A DNA stretch of 64,000 nucleotides. Origin: Nephrocerus scutellatus (taxonomy: Eukaryota > Arthropoda > Insecta > Diptera > Pipunculidae). Of the stretch, positions 14,601 to 29,600 are shown piece by piece. Below the pieces are notes generated by a model that made no database searches, had not been told where the DNA came from, and saw only the letters and a list, made by a program, of their open reading frames with translations. The position numbers and the translations under genes are program-made. The stretch spans positions 133,578,277-133,642,276 of the forward strand of contig OX352761.1 of NCBI GenBank assembly GCA_947095585.1. The letters are read 5' to 3'. Each line of letters starts with the position of its first letter. The first letter of the stretch is position 1.

Positions 14601-17600
14601 ATTAGTGCCAATTTATTAGCTGCATTTGGTATTACACAGATTGTTGTAGCGATGCTACATTCTCAACGTAAGAGTTTTTAGTTAAATATTTGGTCCGAAA
14701 ATAATACAAATTCTTTATTTGGAATTGTTGAGTAAGTGTGGTATTTTAAAGGGTTTATGTGTAATAAAAACCAATTTTATGACAAATAAGTTATTCTTAG
14801 TTGTAATTGTAAGTTGTTGTATTTGTTAGTCTTCTTAAGTTGAAATAAAATTCTGCCACACTTCGTGTTTAATTATTAAGACCAATTTATATTGGATATA
14901 ATTTGTTCACTTAGCTAATATTACCTGTATCTATCTGGTATTGTATTGTGATTTATCTATTCTCATGCTAACTAAAATCGTTTTTCCGCAAGATTAATGC
15001 ACTGACATTATCGTAATAGCACGCAAGTTAATACCTTGTGGTAATTATTTAAGGGGTGATCATCCTGCTATCCTGGAAGCACCATCTAAACTTCTTAACG
15101 GACGAAACGAAAGAATGGGCTAGCTCGAGCGATTCATTTTCAAAGTGCAGTAGTGTAGTACGTTCAGCGTTCTTGTTCTAAATCTTGGACAAGTCTAATC
15201 GCAAAAGTACGAACATATATGGTGTGCAAAGCACATACCTAAATAGAAATAATTCTTCTGTGTAATTAATTACTAAAGCAATTATAAAATCATTTTGTAA
15301 ATAGAATTGAATACAGGCACCCAAAGAGCTATTTTTTAGCACCACGTTATGGACCGATTGCAAGATCGATATGAACACAAAGCGAGCTCTTCACTTGGTT
15401 AAGTTATTATGGTTTACCAAGTCCCAAAGGTCGATCGGAATGCAGCGTCTACCTACCGCGCCTCCTGTAAGATTAACAATAGATAGAAAAGTGCTGCGAA
15501 ATTCTTCTCTGTGCGTTAAGCATGTAGACGACGTTTGTGCTGATATCGATTCAATTTATTTTCAATTTACCTCGCGATGCATTTAATCAAGAGAACAGAG
15601 AGTACTGCTTGTATATGCGGCTCAACACAGATGATCTATACGAAAAATGTATCGTTGTACTTGATATGACTACAATGATAAGTTCTGTGGGCGCAACTCT
15701 TTTAAATCGACTCATAGACTGTATTAAATTTGATACGGTGAGTTACACAAATTCAAAGTGAAGTTAATGGAAAAGTCCAGATGCAATAAGACAGCATCTT
15801 GTTATGAACTATTTCACTACCATTCTTATCACTATTTCAAAATACCTCGGGATTTATGTCCTCAAATATATTATAAAAATTTATTATATACGAGCCATAG
15901 ATCTCAATAATTACAAATTTTTAAGTTGTGTAAGTGGACTAACTAAATAACCATAAAGTTAAAAACATATTAACAAACCTGATAAAATTTTGCTAACCCG
16001 CTCAACAAATGCAAATGCAAATGTAAAAACATTTACCATCAAATATTACGACTGTGATATCTAATTTGAAAGTTAATCTACACCAGCACTTCAACATTTT
16101 TGATTGACCTGAAAAATGTCTGTCGATCGTAAGAAATAATGCACTAATAAATTAACAAAAGCGGAACCTGTAATTTTGTATCGCTCGGAGTTAAGGCTTA
16201 TCTTGTATTCAAGATTGACCCATTGGTATTTACATGGCAGAATTTCTTTTTTCAACTATGCTCAGACCGATCCACCGAACTCAGACCGCTAATATATAAT
16301 CGACATTTATGCCTCTCAAGTAGACGTAGTGAAGTCATTGGGAACGTTGCAGATTCTATGCATCTCTTATGAGAAAAGTTTGTTACCACCGAATTTATCC
16401 AATGCTGTGAACAGATTCTTGTAAATTCTCTAATCGGAGATACACATGTGTTTTAAATTTGAAGAAAATCGGGTACATTTTAAAAAAAATTGTATGGGAG
16501 CCCCCGACCCCGAGGCCCGACGGGCACCAACTTTTAATAGCAAATGTTGTCGTCGGAGATACACATGTGCGCAAAGTTTGAAAAAATCGGGCTTTAGGAA
16601 ATGGCATTGCATTAATACTTAAAAATTATTTCGGGCATATAGCCACCGCGGATCTACTTTACAAAGCGCATTCTGGACGTCCAATTTTGGTCCTTTTTTT
16701 CGATTACTACTGGCCGTTTTTCACAAATAACACGAACAATATGTACCTCTATCGCTTCAATTGTTTCTTGTTTATCAGTAAAAAGTCACTGGACTTCAGG
16801 TAGCCCTACAGGAAATAATCAAAAGGTGTTAAATCGCTTGGTCAGGTCCATTTCTCGAAATCTACTTATCGTCAAATTTTGATTTTAATGTGTCGATGGT
16901 TACCATCCGGATCCGGATCAATGTCATCCTTATTTTCAACAAAAAATCATTGATCATGTTGTGGATACGATCACCATAGACTGCAACGCGAACTTCGGCC
17001 TCATTTCATTTATCAGAGTATGCAGTGGATGCAGTGTATGACAGCTCGTTAAAGAGTTAATTGCGAGCCCGAAGGGCGAAGCTTATATTCAGAGGCATGA
17101 ACATTTTTTAACGAACGTGTGTACATTGGTACGGATGTGCGTTTATACGTTTGTCGTGTCGTACATCTCGGCTTCTACCAGTCAAAATTTGATGGGACTT
17201 GTTTTAAAACAATTGGTTAGAGCTCAGCTTGAGATAGCGTAATTCATTCATTCATAGGGGTTACTACCCCTGAGAAAACTGAAAAAAAATACTCAATCTA
17301 CGCATCGATATAGATTTTTTTTAAGCCTGAACGTTTGCAAAGTAAATTGTGGTTTTTTCAATATATTTCAAGAATCTCTGAAATTACTGAAAGGCCTATC
17401 GCATATGAATGAAAGACTTTCATTTTACGTTGCATACTATTAGGCTTCTAAGATAAATTAGTCTATCGCTTATGAATGAAAGACCTACATTTTACGTTGC
17501 ATACTATTAGGCTTCTAAGATAAATTAGTCTTTAGACTGAATTACAACTAAATATACATAGACGGGTGTGTGTAGTCACTCGCATAACTCGTGTGGCTAT

Positions 17601-20600
17601 AGCAGTGGTACTTTTTGTTAGGAACTCGTATATCTCGGCTTCTACCAGTCAGAATTTTATGGGACTAGTTTTAAAACAATTGTGACGCTTGTGGTGCATT
17701 TGACGCGTGACAAAAAATAAAAAATTAAAAAAAAAAAGTTTTTTTAAAAAAATAAGATAATTCAGTGTTTAGACTGAATTACAACTATCCATATGGCGAG
17801 CTGAGAAGCTCGCTTTACTACCTTATTCCTGTAAGGACACCGTTAAACCAAACCAAAGCACGTGAAACAACCTAAATACGCAGAAGGATTTTCAATTTTC
17901 CAATGGAAAAATATCTACTGCTCCTAAACTCAGTTTGTAGACTTTAAAGCCGCCAAAAATAGAAAAGCTATAGTGGATCTTTTTAAAGCCATGAGACAAT
18001 TTTACATCCCAAATAAACTGGCATGACTATATGAAGGTTGAATGACCATGACCAATATTATAAGCAAAGTACTAATATCCAGACAACTATCAAGCCAGTT
18101 CAACATCTACGTGTATTACGGGCTCCGACAAGTGGATGCAATTGCCTGCGTCCTCATCAACCTCTATAAGTTCTGGCATACGATATTGACATAATTGGTA
18201 GGACACCAAGAGCTGTACAAGAAGCATTCATCTAGATCGAGTGGGGGGATGCACACTAATGAGAACAAAGTAATATACATGGTGACCACGTCTACGAGCT
18301 GAAGATCCAATCTTAGGAAGGGGCCCATATGAAAGTACTGTCGTGACCAAGACTTGGGTGCTCAGCAGAAAGATTTAGAAATCAAAGAAAATGCATTCCA
18401 TCAGAACTTATTCCAACGATTTTGAAGCATTTTTCATAAGAAAAACGTACACTCCATACTAGACACGCTATATGGCTATATGTTGGATACAACATTTTAA
18501 AACAATTCAATAACAAAATGCTTTTATTATTACCGTTAAGAAATTAATTTAAATAAATTACGCACAAACACTGCCAGTAAAATACAAAGTAAATAACAAA
18601 ATAAATTGTCATATAAGCTATGGTTCATACCAATCATAGAGTCACTGATTAAAAAAGTAATATGCACAGCTCACACCAAGAAAACCCCGTCACTTTGATA
18701 GCTTACTCGAGGTTTTTAATATAACTACCAATGCAGGAAAATTAGTTTTAAAGGTTGAGTTATTAACCCAAGTCCACTGAACGCATTGACGAGGAAATTA
18801 CCACTGCAAGCTAATCATCATGGATCAGGTTCATTGTAGCAAAAAACTGCATACAACACATTTTAAAACATAAACTAATGCAGTTGATGTGCTTGCTATG
18901 AGCTTCTGTGATAACTTTTTTATCGCTAACTTACAACCGTAGTAATGTAGTTGAATATAAATTGTATATGCTTTCAGTTGCGTGCTTCATTGTACGTGAA
19001 TGCTCTGTCTTTGGATCTTGTTAAGATAAGCAAGAAAAAAGCTTAATTGTAGAATACAGCACTGGGTGATGAACTTCAAAGCCAATTCTCTGTTTGATTG
19101 CCATTATAATTACCTTAGTTGGTAAAACTCCACCATTAGAACGGTTCTTAGTTTACAAGATAGAAGGAAGTCATAATATTAAGGATAAGAAAATAATTTT
19201 ATCTTAAAACAAACGCAGCTTTAAAAATCGTCCAGCAACTCATACATACACAAAAATTACATTACTGCATAGTTTTACATAAAACAAACCAATTAAACAT
19301 TGCCGCGATTACCAAACTGGACAAAAGATTTCTAAAAACTTTTTTCTGTTTGATTTCTTGGCGATCAGGAAATTTATTTGCACGTCGATATTACGTGCAA
19401 AATCATTTAATGACGACAAAGGCAAGACAATGAAGTTCTTCTTTAATTTGGCAACTTTATATTTCTGAAGCATGTGCAGAAAAATCCACTACCCAACAGA
19501 TAGATACCCCACAAAAACAGTGGAATTCTTACCATAAAAAACCAAACGAATCGACTCGTAATTATGCATATTGCAAGATGCAAAGACAATAGAGAATGAA
19601 ATCTATCTCGTTATTGCTCCCTTTGAGATGTGATTATTTTTTTGTGTACTTTTTGCCTTCGTTTACTTCGTTGGATCTACCTGCTGTGGCACATAATGGA
19701 TTGCATCAATATTCACGACTTTATTTAGTGTAGTTTTCTTTTTGCCAGTGACCTCCGCTTGTTTAAATCGATGTGAGGTTATTCCTTCAGGAAAACGTCG
19801 CGGCTAACAAACAATGCAATACGAAGAGGACAAAGCTATAAATATCATGTAAGAAGAGAATAATGGTTGCGCAGAGTGAGATTTTAATCGTAAAATATCC
19901 TCAAATTCTTGTGGCAATCTTTGTTATGTTTTTATTTCATCAGTAATCCGTATTATGCAATAAGTCATTTGAAAGAAAAACAAAAGTTTATTTTTTGAAT
20001 AAATACTTTCCTTTCAGATTAAGGATTAAGACTGATAGAAACTCATTTCACTTATAAGTAAATTGCATTTTCCCTGCATTCATGGTTAATCAGAAAAATT
20101 CGTGTAAATTTTCTGTTCAATTGATGTAACATGTAATTGAAATGACTTTAATGGGCATTCATACCTATATCCTGAAAAATATTGCATAGCTAATTAGCGT
20201 AACTGCATGTTTTTGCGTGTCTTTCTTAATAAAACTATTTGGACTACTTACCAGCTACCATAAACTCGCAGTGACTTAAGCGAATCATTTTACTTGACCA
20301 ATCGCATGTTTCTAGGAAATCAAAATGCATGAGAAAAATCCGAAACTGATCGCTTGTTACAATCATCATTGATGGCCGCCCACATGACTACTGCAACAAA
20401 ACTGTACAGTATTTATATCACGCTGTGGGTGACAAAACATTTGTTAGTGTGGTGGTCACCGGGCACGCTTAGAGAAATGCAATCATTAACAACAACAACA
20501 ACTACAACGGGTACTAATGAACCGGCCAGCAATTTTCATCGTGAATGCCAATAAAATTCGTTTTCCTTACCCTTAATTCAATTTAGCACACATCTTATCC

Positions 20601-23600
20601 TTTTTCTTGCAATGTTTGATTGCAACAACATCTGTTGTATCGTATCTCGGATAATCGGATAAACGGAAAACGATTAACAACACTAATACATATATAAATG
20701 TTGAAAGAACCCAAATGGGCATTTGCATACACATAGAAAATATTAATGAGATAAACCAGCATTTCAGTATAGGCACAGTGTTTAGCACTTTACTACACTG
20801 CAACTTGTGATTTTACTGAATTTAATGCAATTAAACACACACACACGTATACTGCGTGTCTAATAACATTTGATAATGACTTGTATTTCAGTGGAAATAG
20901 ACGGGACTAGCGGTCATAAGCACTTCTGCGTTAATTAAGAGTTAATAGCCAGCACAAATTTTTCATTTGTCTATAATACGCATATAATTGCTGGAGATCT
21001 TGCAGAAGTTAATATTAATTAATTAATACTTATAATTTCATCTTAAAGCTCATTGACTGCAATGGAACAGAACCAGCGGGATTTAGGCCGAACAGATTAT
21101 ATATTTATTGTTAACAAAACAGACTTATTAGAATCTTCTTTGAAGAGTCTTTAGAATGGAACTAAACGCTTCTTATATTATATTATATTATATTTGTCAA
21201 CTTCAAAACAAGCTGTTGATATTATATAAAAATCCGCCATTTGAAGTACTCTATAAACTTGAAATTAAATATTCACAGTTTTTCTGATTTGTTGATCCCT
21301 TCTAATTCGTATGAATTCTCCAACCCTTCAAAATATTTTGTCACAATGATTACCTCCACATTAAATCCCAATCTTTTACCGCAGAACAATTTTTTGAATT
21401 CGAATAATCGCTGTACCCAAATGGAGCATTTGAAGGATGAGAAGGTAATTCGTATCTCAATTCAATAAATTTTACCAACACTTTTATGGACTTGTCAGCT
21501 GGTGCATTGCTTTGATAGAAGGAAGAGAACATTTTTTTGCCAATTTCTTCAAAACTTCGTTGAAATGGTTTAATAATAACATTCGACGCGACAGACCATT
21601 GCGGTCCGAGGCCTTGCTTCTTGCAAACATTTGTCTTGAGCATGTATATTTTTGCACACAAATGGAGGGCACCTACAATTTAATGCTGGATACGAACTGT
21701 GAATTGAGAAGCTTGCTGCTGATTACTTCCCCTCCTTGCTATAAATGATCCCTTAATTGTTGGCGTACTGAGTGGATCTTTAGCCGGTCGATGCTATACC
21801 TAGGCGTTCGAATGCTATGGTGGAATCTTTGAACTAATGCAACACGTTATGGCAAGTCTTATGCTCAAACCTGGTGCCTCCTATGACAAGGTTGTTGGTG
21901 TTTCAGAAATCAACAAATCTTTCACCATTTTGTCATTTAGTTCGCCGACGCCGTGCTTCCCAATCACATGTCTCATTCCTTCATTGTCGTTGTCTACCTT
22001 GGCATTCAAGTACCCCATCACGATGACGATATCTCCGTTCGGCGTTGAGTTGAATACATCGCTTAGCTGATTGTAGAAGGTGTCCTTATCATCCTCAGTC
22101 GATGGATTCGTTGTGGCGCAATACTGTATGATCGTGACGCGCCGTACTCTAGTTCGAAATTTGGATATTCATTTTGGAGTAAAAAATAGGAAACTGTTTA
22201 CACACCGTGTCGTGCTCGTTTCACAACAAAAAACACAGAGTACATAGTAAAATTACCCCGGTTATACAAAAAAAAATAATCTAACGACTGCTTAAAACTA
22301 GTTTTTGATTTTCGTAAGAACATTGTAGTAGTTTACTTTTTTTTTATGGTTGTCAAACGCACTACTGCATTGAAGAATAACATAATCCGAAAATAGCATT
22401 GCATTTTATTAGTAATGCCATATGTTGTCAAGACCAAGGAATTTTCACTATAACCTGGTACATAAAAGCTGCAAATACACAATACATATGAAATATCAAA
22501 AGTGATGATTTAAACGGCACTTTTGGAAGGTCACTTTCAGATTACAAATTTTATTGATATACCAAATTTTGGATCGTAACATTTATGTTATAATTTTTGC
22601 GTTGCCGATAATATCTTTGGATCGTAACATTTATTACTGATTCACATTCTCAGCTAAGCATTAATAACATTTTATACTAAACACTGTAAATCAAACATGC
22701 CGCAAACTTGTTCTTTTATTATAGTAAAACAAATCTCTGTGTTTTGTAGCGACAAATAAGGTTTCGTGTCTAACTCTTTTGTAAAAATGTTTTGATTAAA
22801 TAATTTTGCTTAACTGTCTTGCGTCTGATGATGTAAAATATTTTCAATTTTTCGTTTTTTAAACCACTTTTAAAAAAACTAAAGGAAAGGTATTTGGCCA
22901 TATGCAACTCTTTCTACCAATATTTTTTGGCAATTTATTAAATTAAATATGAAAAAGAACCAAACACCGTGTACAGAAAGTTACTACACGATAATCAGTC
23001 ATAAATCTTAATTTATTGAATATCAAAACGATTTGTATCTTTCATGCAGCAACTTAATTTGTACGACGATGGAAATTTTTCTCGTCTCCGACTCAGACAC
23101 ACGGAATATTTTATTATAAGGATAATTTATTGGGATAACTCCGTTAAAATACAGCAACAGCAACAGCTTGTGCAACATTTCCACTAAGCAAAGTACGATT
23201 GATTTTATGCAATTAAGATCTTTGTTTGGGACTAGATTACGGGCACTGTTTTGATTTTTTTTATGTTGTAATACCATAGTAGTCCATGACAAAAAGCCAC
23301 ATCACCACACCAGCAGTCGATTAGCATAAATTATTAACCCTTTATTATGTGTATTTTGGTGGAATGGGCGTCTGCATCTGAGTCTGAATTTGTGAGTTGT
23401 TTTGTAAACACCTTGGATAATAATTAGTTGGGTACAAGCGAATCGATCGAAATTTATCTTATGTGAGACTTGTTGGAGGTTTGGAAATTAATGGAATAAG
23501 TGGTACCCTGTTTTATTGTGTGTACGTATATGTGTTAAGTATTATCTTGTTTTTGCGTTATTTAATCATAGTTTATTTATCTTGTAACATATATCTAGTG

Positions 23601-26600
23601 TAACAAATTTGAAATATACTGATTCCGAAGAATTCTGCTTACGAAGCCAAAGCTAATGAATTGAGCGCGTAGTGCAGTGTCTTGATATTACAAAGGAGAA
23701 GATTTGTTATCTACTCTAAGATGTAGTTAGCTTTTTCTTAAATCATGAGACCTTAAACTGATTAATTACTTTGAAGTTTGTTGAACACAGAATTGAATAA
23801 CAGCGAAAATTTCTATTTAATTTCGATTTGTTTATTACGTTTTTGTTGACGACTGCAGAAGTGTTGAAACTTATGTAATAGAAGAAAAAGTATAATATTT
23901 TTTGATATTTAAGCTTTTTCAAACAAAACTTTAAGCCTAAGCTTTTTAAAAAAAATCGAAGAATTGAAATCATCTCAAATACCAATTTGAGACAAATAAA
24001 TTAATTTTCCTTGGATGGTTTTCACTTGTAGATACTAAGGCGATAAAAAAGTATCCTTTTTGAATTGTGTGACAAACAAATCGCCACTTCTGTTGCCACA
24101 TAATATTAGTCAATGTTGGTGGTGCAGTGGTTAGAACTATTGGCTCCCACTCGGAGGATACCGGGTTCAGTTCCTGACGCGTCCAAAAACTCACGAAGTT
24201 TTCTCACCGCACTGATCATCTAGATTACAAGTACACATGATACGAAACTGAACATGTGATACACAGTTGCCGTATACTGCTGTATGAATGGTTGAGTTGA
24301 TGTATGAAGTAATCTAAATGTAGAGCCATCAAAGAGGCTTATGAGCACAATATTCTAGTTTGTTAGTACACGGGTGTGAACTCAACTCCAACCACCACAA
24401 CACTTTCCTTATTCTATCAAAATATTTCAAAGCCCACGCTGTGCCTAGTCATATAAGGGTGCAAATCACTTGAAGCGTGCGCTAATTATAAAAAAAATAA
24501 TAGCTCATAAAGATTCCTAATCTATCGTTAGTAAGAGATCTGTGCTTAAAATCTTAACAGTATTAGGTAATCCTAAGTTCGTTTCGTATGCACTTATTAA
24601 CGAACGTCTGCAGCTATCTAGTTCAATGTTATCACTCTTCAATATTAGTAATAGTGAAGATTACTATCTAAATGCTGCAGATGAACAAGGAGCAGTCCGC
24701 CATGGATAAGGGACGATGCTTGAATAATATTTGATGCTATCAACTCTTCCTATCGGTTGCTTGCCAATACATATTCCAAACGATGTGTTTGTCTAATTAA
24801 ATTAGGTTTCGTTTTAGTCCAAGTCTCAGTCTGGCGATGACTGACTGCTACCAATCAAAAAATGTAACTCTTAAGGTATGCAATGAAATGTAATGATTGT
24901 CGCAATATTTATTGAAAGACTCAACACTAAAAGCATTATAGTATAATGATTTACATTTTCTTTTAATTAGTAAAAATGTTAACAATATAGATAATTATAA
25001 TTTGCAATCATCCAGAGAAACTTTTTATTAAATTAAATGATTAAATGTCTCGGAAATATATATAGATAGATTAATCCGGGATAGTCCAGATTTGTGAGTA
25101 AAGTTGGAAAGGTCAGTTGAATTTTACCACACAATGGACAAAAATTTTAAGAAACAATATTGGCGAAAGAATGGAACCTTGTCGTACACCATTTTTAACT
25201 TCAAATTCCTCAGACATCTTTACTCCTATAGAATACGCGACGGCTTCCAATGACAGCTATGAGAATAGCTATTAATTAAGTCCTTCCTTTGAACATTCCT
25301 GCCATAAATTATCTATTGACTATATTGAAGGCTTTTTCAGAGTTGGTGAATAGCAGATGTGTTTACCTGTACCCAAAGCCCCACAGGATGATCCAGAGCA
25401 AAATCCAGCTTGTTAATTATATATTACTACCTGATTCTGGACGCTTCGCTATCCACATGAATTCCCGCCTTCCTGTTACCACAGCGGGATGTGGGTGTAC
25501 TATAGCTTAAAACCTTTCCCCACCTGCCAACAGTATACATACATTGAAAATTTCTTAAAAATCGGTTTGTAAATATGGCTGATATTAACATTTTACATAC
25601 TCCCCAAGAACTGTTAAGATAGGGCTGTGAGGATGCACTATAGCCAATAATATACATTGAATATTTCATTAAAATTGATTTGAAAATGTGGCTGCTATTG
25701 ACATTTTACATTTCATATCCCCAGAAAATGGGAAGGGGATTGTAATCTAGTATATAACCATCCTCTATCTGCCAATAATATACATTTAAAATTTGATAAA
25801 ACAGGTCGGTAAATGTAAGTTTCCATAAATAACAACATTTTTATTTACGTGTATGTAGATTTTGCCACTCCTTATGAATATTCAGTCAATCTGCATTTAA
25901 CCAAAAAAAGGCCTTAATTTTTAAAAAAAAATCCTCTTAACATGAGAAAAAACATATCCATGTTAATAAACTTAAAAATCTTGCAAAGAAAGAGAAAGCG
26001 AAATCAAAACTTTGATGGCGACGATCTTTTGTAAAGTCTTCTTGCAATTTGGCTTTTCATTTGTTCATTAATTCACATCGCACTTTCGCATGTAATAATC
26101 AAAAGATCGAGATCAAGAAACCCACGCTTTTGCGATTTTTCAACACCTGAAAAACAATTACAGTACAACGTATACTTAGCACTATATATGTTTAGTACAA
26201 CATCTGTGATGTCGAAGAGCAACAACAATTGAGGTTGCTGTAATTGCAATTGACAGGAAAACTTTCAATTTCCGTGAATTTCTATTGACGCAACGACGAA
26301 CAGACGGACGTCTTATCTCAATTGCATGATCAATCGAGCAAAACGAAAAATTACAATTTCCCTTTCGTTACGATTGAAGTGCAAAAAACACACTGACTTC
26401 CCTGATCTTCTGATCAAAGGATCAAAGTGTGATGCATGGAAGTATCCGTGCCATCGATCGAGTGATCTCTAACAAATATCTAATTACGATTGTGTAAGCA
26501 ACACGTACCAGCAACAACAAACAGGAAAGAAATCTCTCACGGATTCTATTGATCTACTCCAGTGCTCATGTTTTGCAGCCACATACGTGCACTCTTCCAT

Positions 26601-29600
26601 GTGCCACCCTCTTGAGTTCGACCACTTTCCTTTGTGTGGTAAAATTGTTCAGTTCCATATGAAAAGATATGTATTTCTCTATAATTTAAGGCAAGAGACC
26701 TTTACTCGATGTTGCACCTCTGCTCGATCGAAATGTACTCCTACCTATATACGAGTATTTCAATACAATGTTGTATGCTGCAATTTAAAATTATTTAATT
26801 GAATCGGTCGTAAGGCCCATAATGTGTTTAACATGTTTTCTCGTGCAAAGTGCTTTAGGGGTTAATTTACTTTACAAATTATTGTTTTAAATTATGCTAT
26901 GAATACAGCAGTTCTCTGAATAGTGTGCGGACAGAAACAATACACTTTGAAGTTAAAATCTAAGTTGTTCCGTGAGTTTTTAATTTAATTTCAATTTAAT
27001 TTAATTTTGGTTAAAACTGAAATGGAACTTAGTAGCTCAATTGCAATTTATTTTTATATTAAAATAATCACAAGAACAAAGCTTGAAAACTAAGAATGAA
27101 AACCTAAACCTTAATATGTTATGTAGGCAGGTCACAATGATAGAGGTTCTATTATTGTAATATGACCTTTGCAGACGTTCACTCAAAAACGAGCCTCGTG
27201 AAGGTCGTCCAAAAACAGCAGTTGTGCCAGAAAACATCGATGCTGTGAGAAAACTGATTAAACAGGATCGTCTTGTGACTTATCGGGGAATCGAGGCATG
27301 CCTAGGCATTACTTACACCAGCGTATATACGATCTTACATGAACATTTAAAGGTTCGGAAGCTATGTGCACGTTGGATTCCACATTTTTTGACATACGCA
27401 CAAAAAAGGTTAGTGTCGATTGGTGCCGCCAAATGCTTGAAAAATTCGTTGAAGGTACTTCCAAAAACGTATACAAGATCGTGACAGGTGACGAATCATA
27501 GATATTTGGGTATGAGCCGGAAAGAAAAGGGCAATCGCCTTTTTGGGTCTTCCAATTCGAAGAAAAACTAACAAAAGTTGTGCGAGCTCGGAGCGTTGGG
27601 AAGCAAATGGTAGTGTGTCTCTTCACGAAAACCGGTCAGGTAACTACTGTGGCTCTTGAAATCAAAAGACAGTCAATTCAGCTTGGTATACGACCATTTG
27701 TTTGCCCGAGGTTTTCAACAAATTGCGAGAACACAACCCAAAACGGCGAATCATTTTGTGTCACGATAATACTATCTCACACACATCACATAAAAAAAAG
27801 CGAGTATTTGAGCACTCAAACCATCGAATATTGATGGGTCATCCGCTTTACAGCCCCGACTTGGCACTCAATGACTTCTTCTTGTACCCAACAATCAAAG
27901 ATAAGATGCGTGCACAACGAAGAAGCGGTTGAAAAGTTCAAAAACCACGTTTTGGATCTGTCCATTTCACTTCGGCGTTAGGCATCTCAACCCCAAGACT
28001 TACTTTTCCATAATTTAGGCCGAGAACTATCTTTGGGGAAGTAAGCCATCTAAATCAAAACCATCTTGCATGGCAACCTTTCTCTCAGAAAGTTTGAAGT
28101 ATTTATACCCCTATTTTTAAATTCTCTATATTAACTTCGCATGCCCGTGGCTGGCTGGTTGGCTGGCTGGCTGGTGGGCAGAATCTTGTGATCAATTTTT
28201 AACACACTTCCTAAACTCCGATTTTATTCAAATTTGGCACACATGTGTACTTCCCATGGCAATACTTTCTATTATTTTATTATTTGGTGCACCTCGGTCC
28301 TCAGGGTCGAGGGGGTCCCAAACAAATTTTAAAACAAAATTTTAAATTCTCTATATTAACTTCGCGTGCCCGGGGCTGGCTGGCTAGTGGACAGAATTTT
28401 GTGATCAATTTTTAGCAGACTTCCTAAAGCCCGATTTTATTGAAATTTTGCGCACATGTATATTTCCGGTGACAATACTTTCTCTTAAAATTTTATTGTA
28501 ATCGGGCCGCGGGGTCGGGGGGATCCCATACAAATTTTTTTCCCCGGCATCAGATCATTTCATACTATAATGACTGTGTTCTGTGTGCGTTGTGCGCTGC
28601 GCGCTGTGAGCTGTGGGCTGCTTGCTTTACGATTGGGGTTGTTTTGTTTTTGGGTTGCAGTGCTTCGTATGTGTTTTTGTATTTCAGCATTTATAGTAGA
28701 ATTCAGAATACTTTTGTTTATTAGAGAATTTACAAGAAAAATTTTAATTTTTATGGGTTGTTTTTTTATTTGTAAATTATAAAACGCAAGTATTGAGATT
28801 TAAGTCATCGAAAGCAGTGATCGAGGTATACTAAAACCTTGGCTTTGAGATAGCTTCGGAACGATGAACTTAGTGTTTTAAGAACTGTAGCATTCATTCG
28901 AAGAATACTTTTGAAATAAAAATAATAATGATAAATTAAACCTTTAATGAGAAGGAAAGAAAGTTTTATATTAAAAGGCCAAAATCGAATCAAAAAAAAT
29001 TACTTCTAGGCAAGAAAATTAAAATGTTTGCAACGTCCGCCCTCCTCACGGCAATAATTTACATTCAGTTGGCAGCAGGTGGCCCGGCTGCAGATGTGTC
29101 AACGGTTAATTCAAATTCGATCCGTGTTGGCACAAAACAACATGACTTTTGTGACGGGCTTTTTGCGAGCACTAAATAATTTCTTAATGTCATACATGGA
29201 GTTAATAATACACATTTCATGAATAATCATTGGACAGTACACAGCAGTGGTTGGCTTTTGAACATGTAGATTTTGGCACAAAACAAATTGTCCCCGCCCC
29301 GCATTAAGCTGGTCGCTTAATTAGGTATAATAATAAAATTAATTGGTTTCCAGTAGTGCACTTCTCCTGTCGTCCGTCGGGCAAGTTTAAAACAAACTCA
29401 AAATGCGCATGCGTAATTCAGCGGGTCCATCATCGATTTTCAGAGTTCGATGATGCCTGCTTATGCTGCTGGTCGCTTCATCTACTTATAATTGCAAATT
29501 TCTATAATGTTTAAACATAAATTATAATATCTTCGTTTACGCGCAACAACATGCTAGCGGAACTTGACCGTTTTTCCTATTATGGCGGACAATTGGACAA

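Noticed and set aside
20829..20848. AC dinucleotide run
   Set aside because: Ordinary microsatellite, too short to matter.
24110..24182. Possible tRNA gene
   Set aside because: Same reason: tRNA-like boxes without a cloverleaf; best read as a SINE head.
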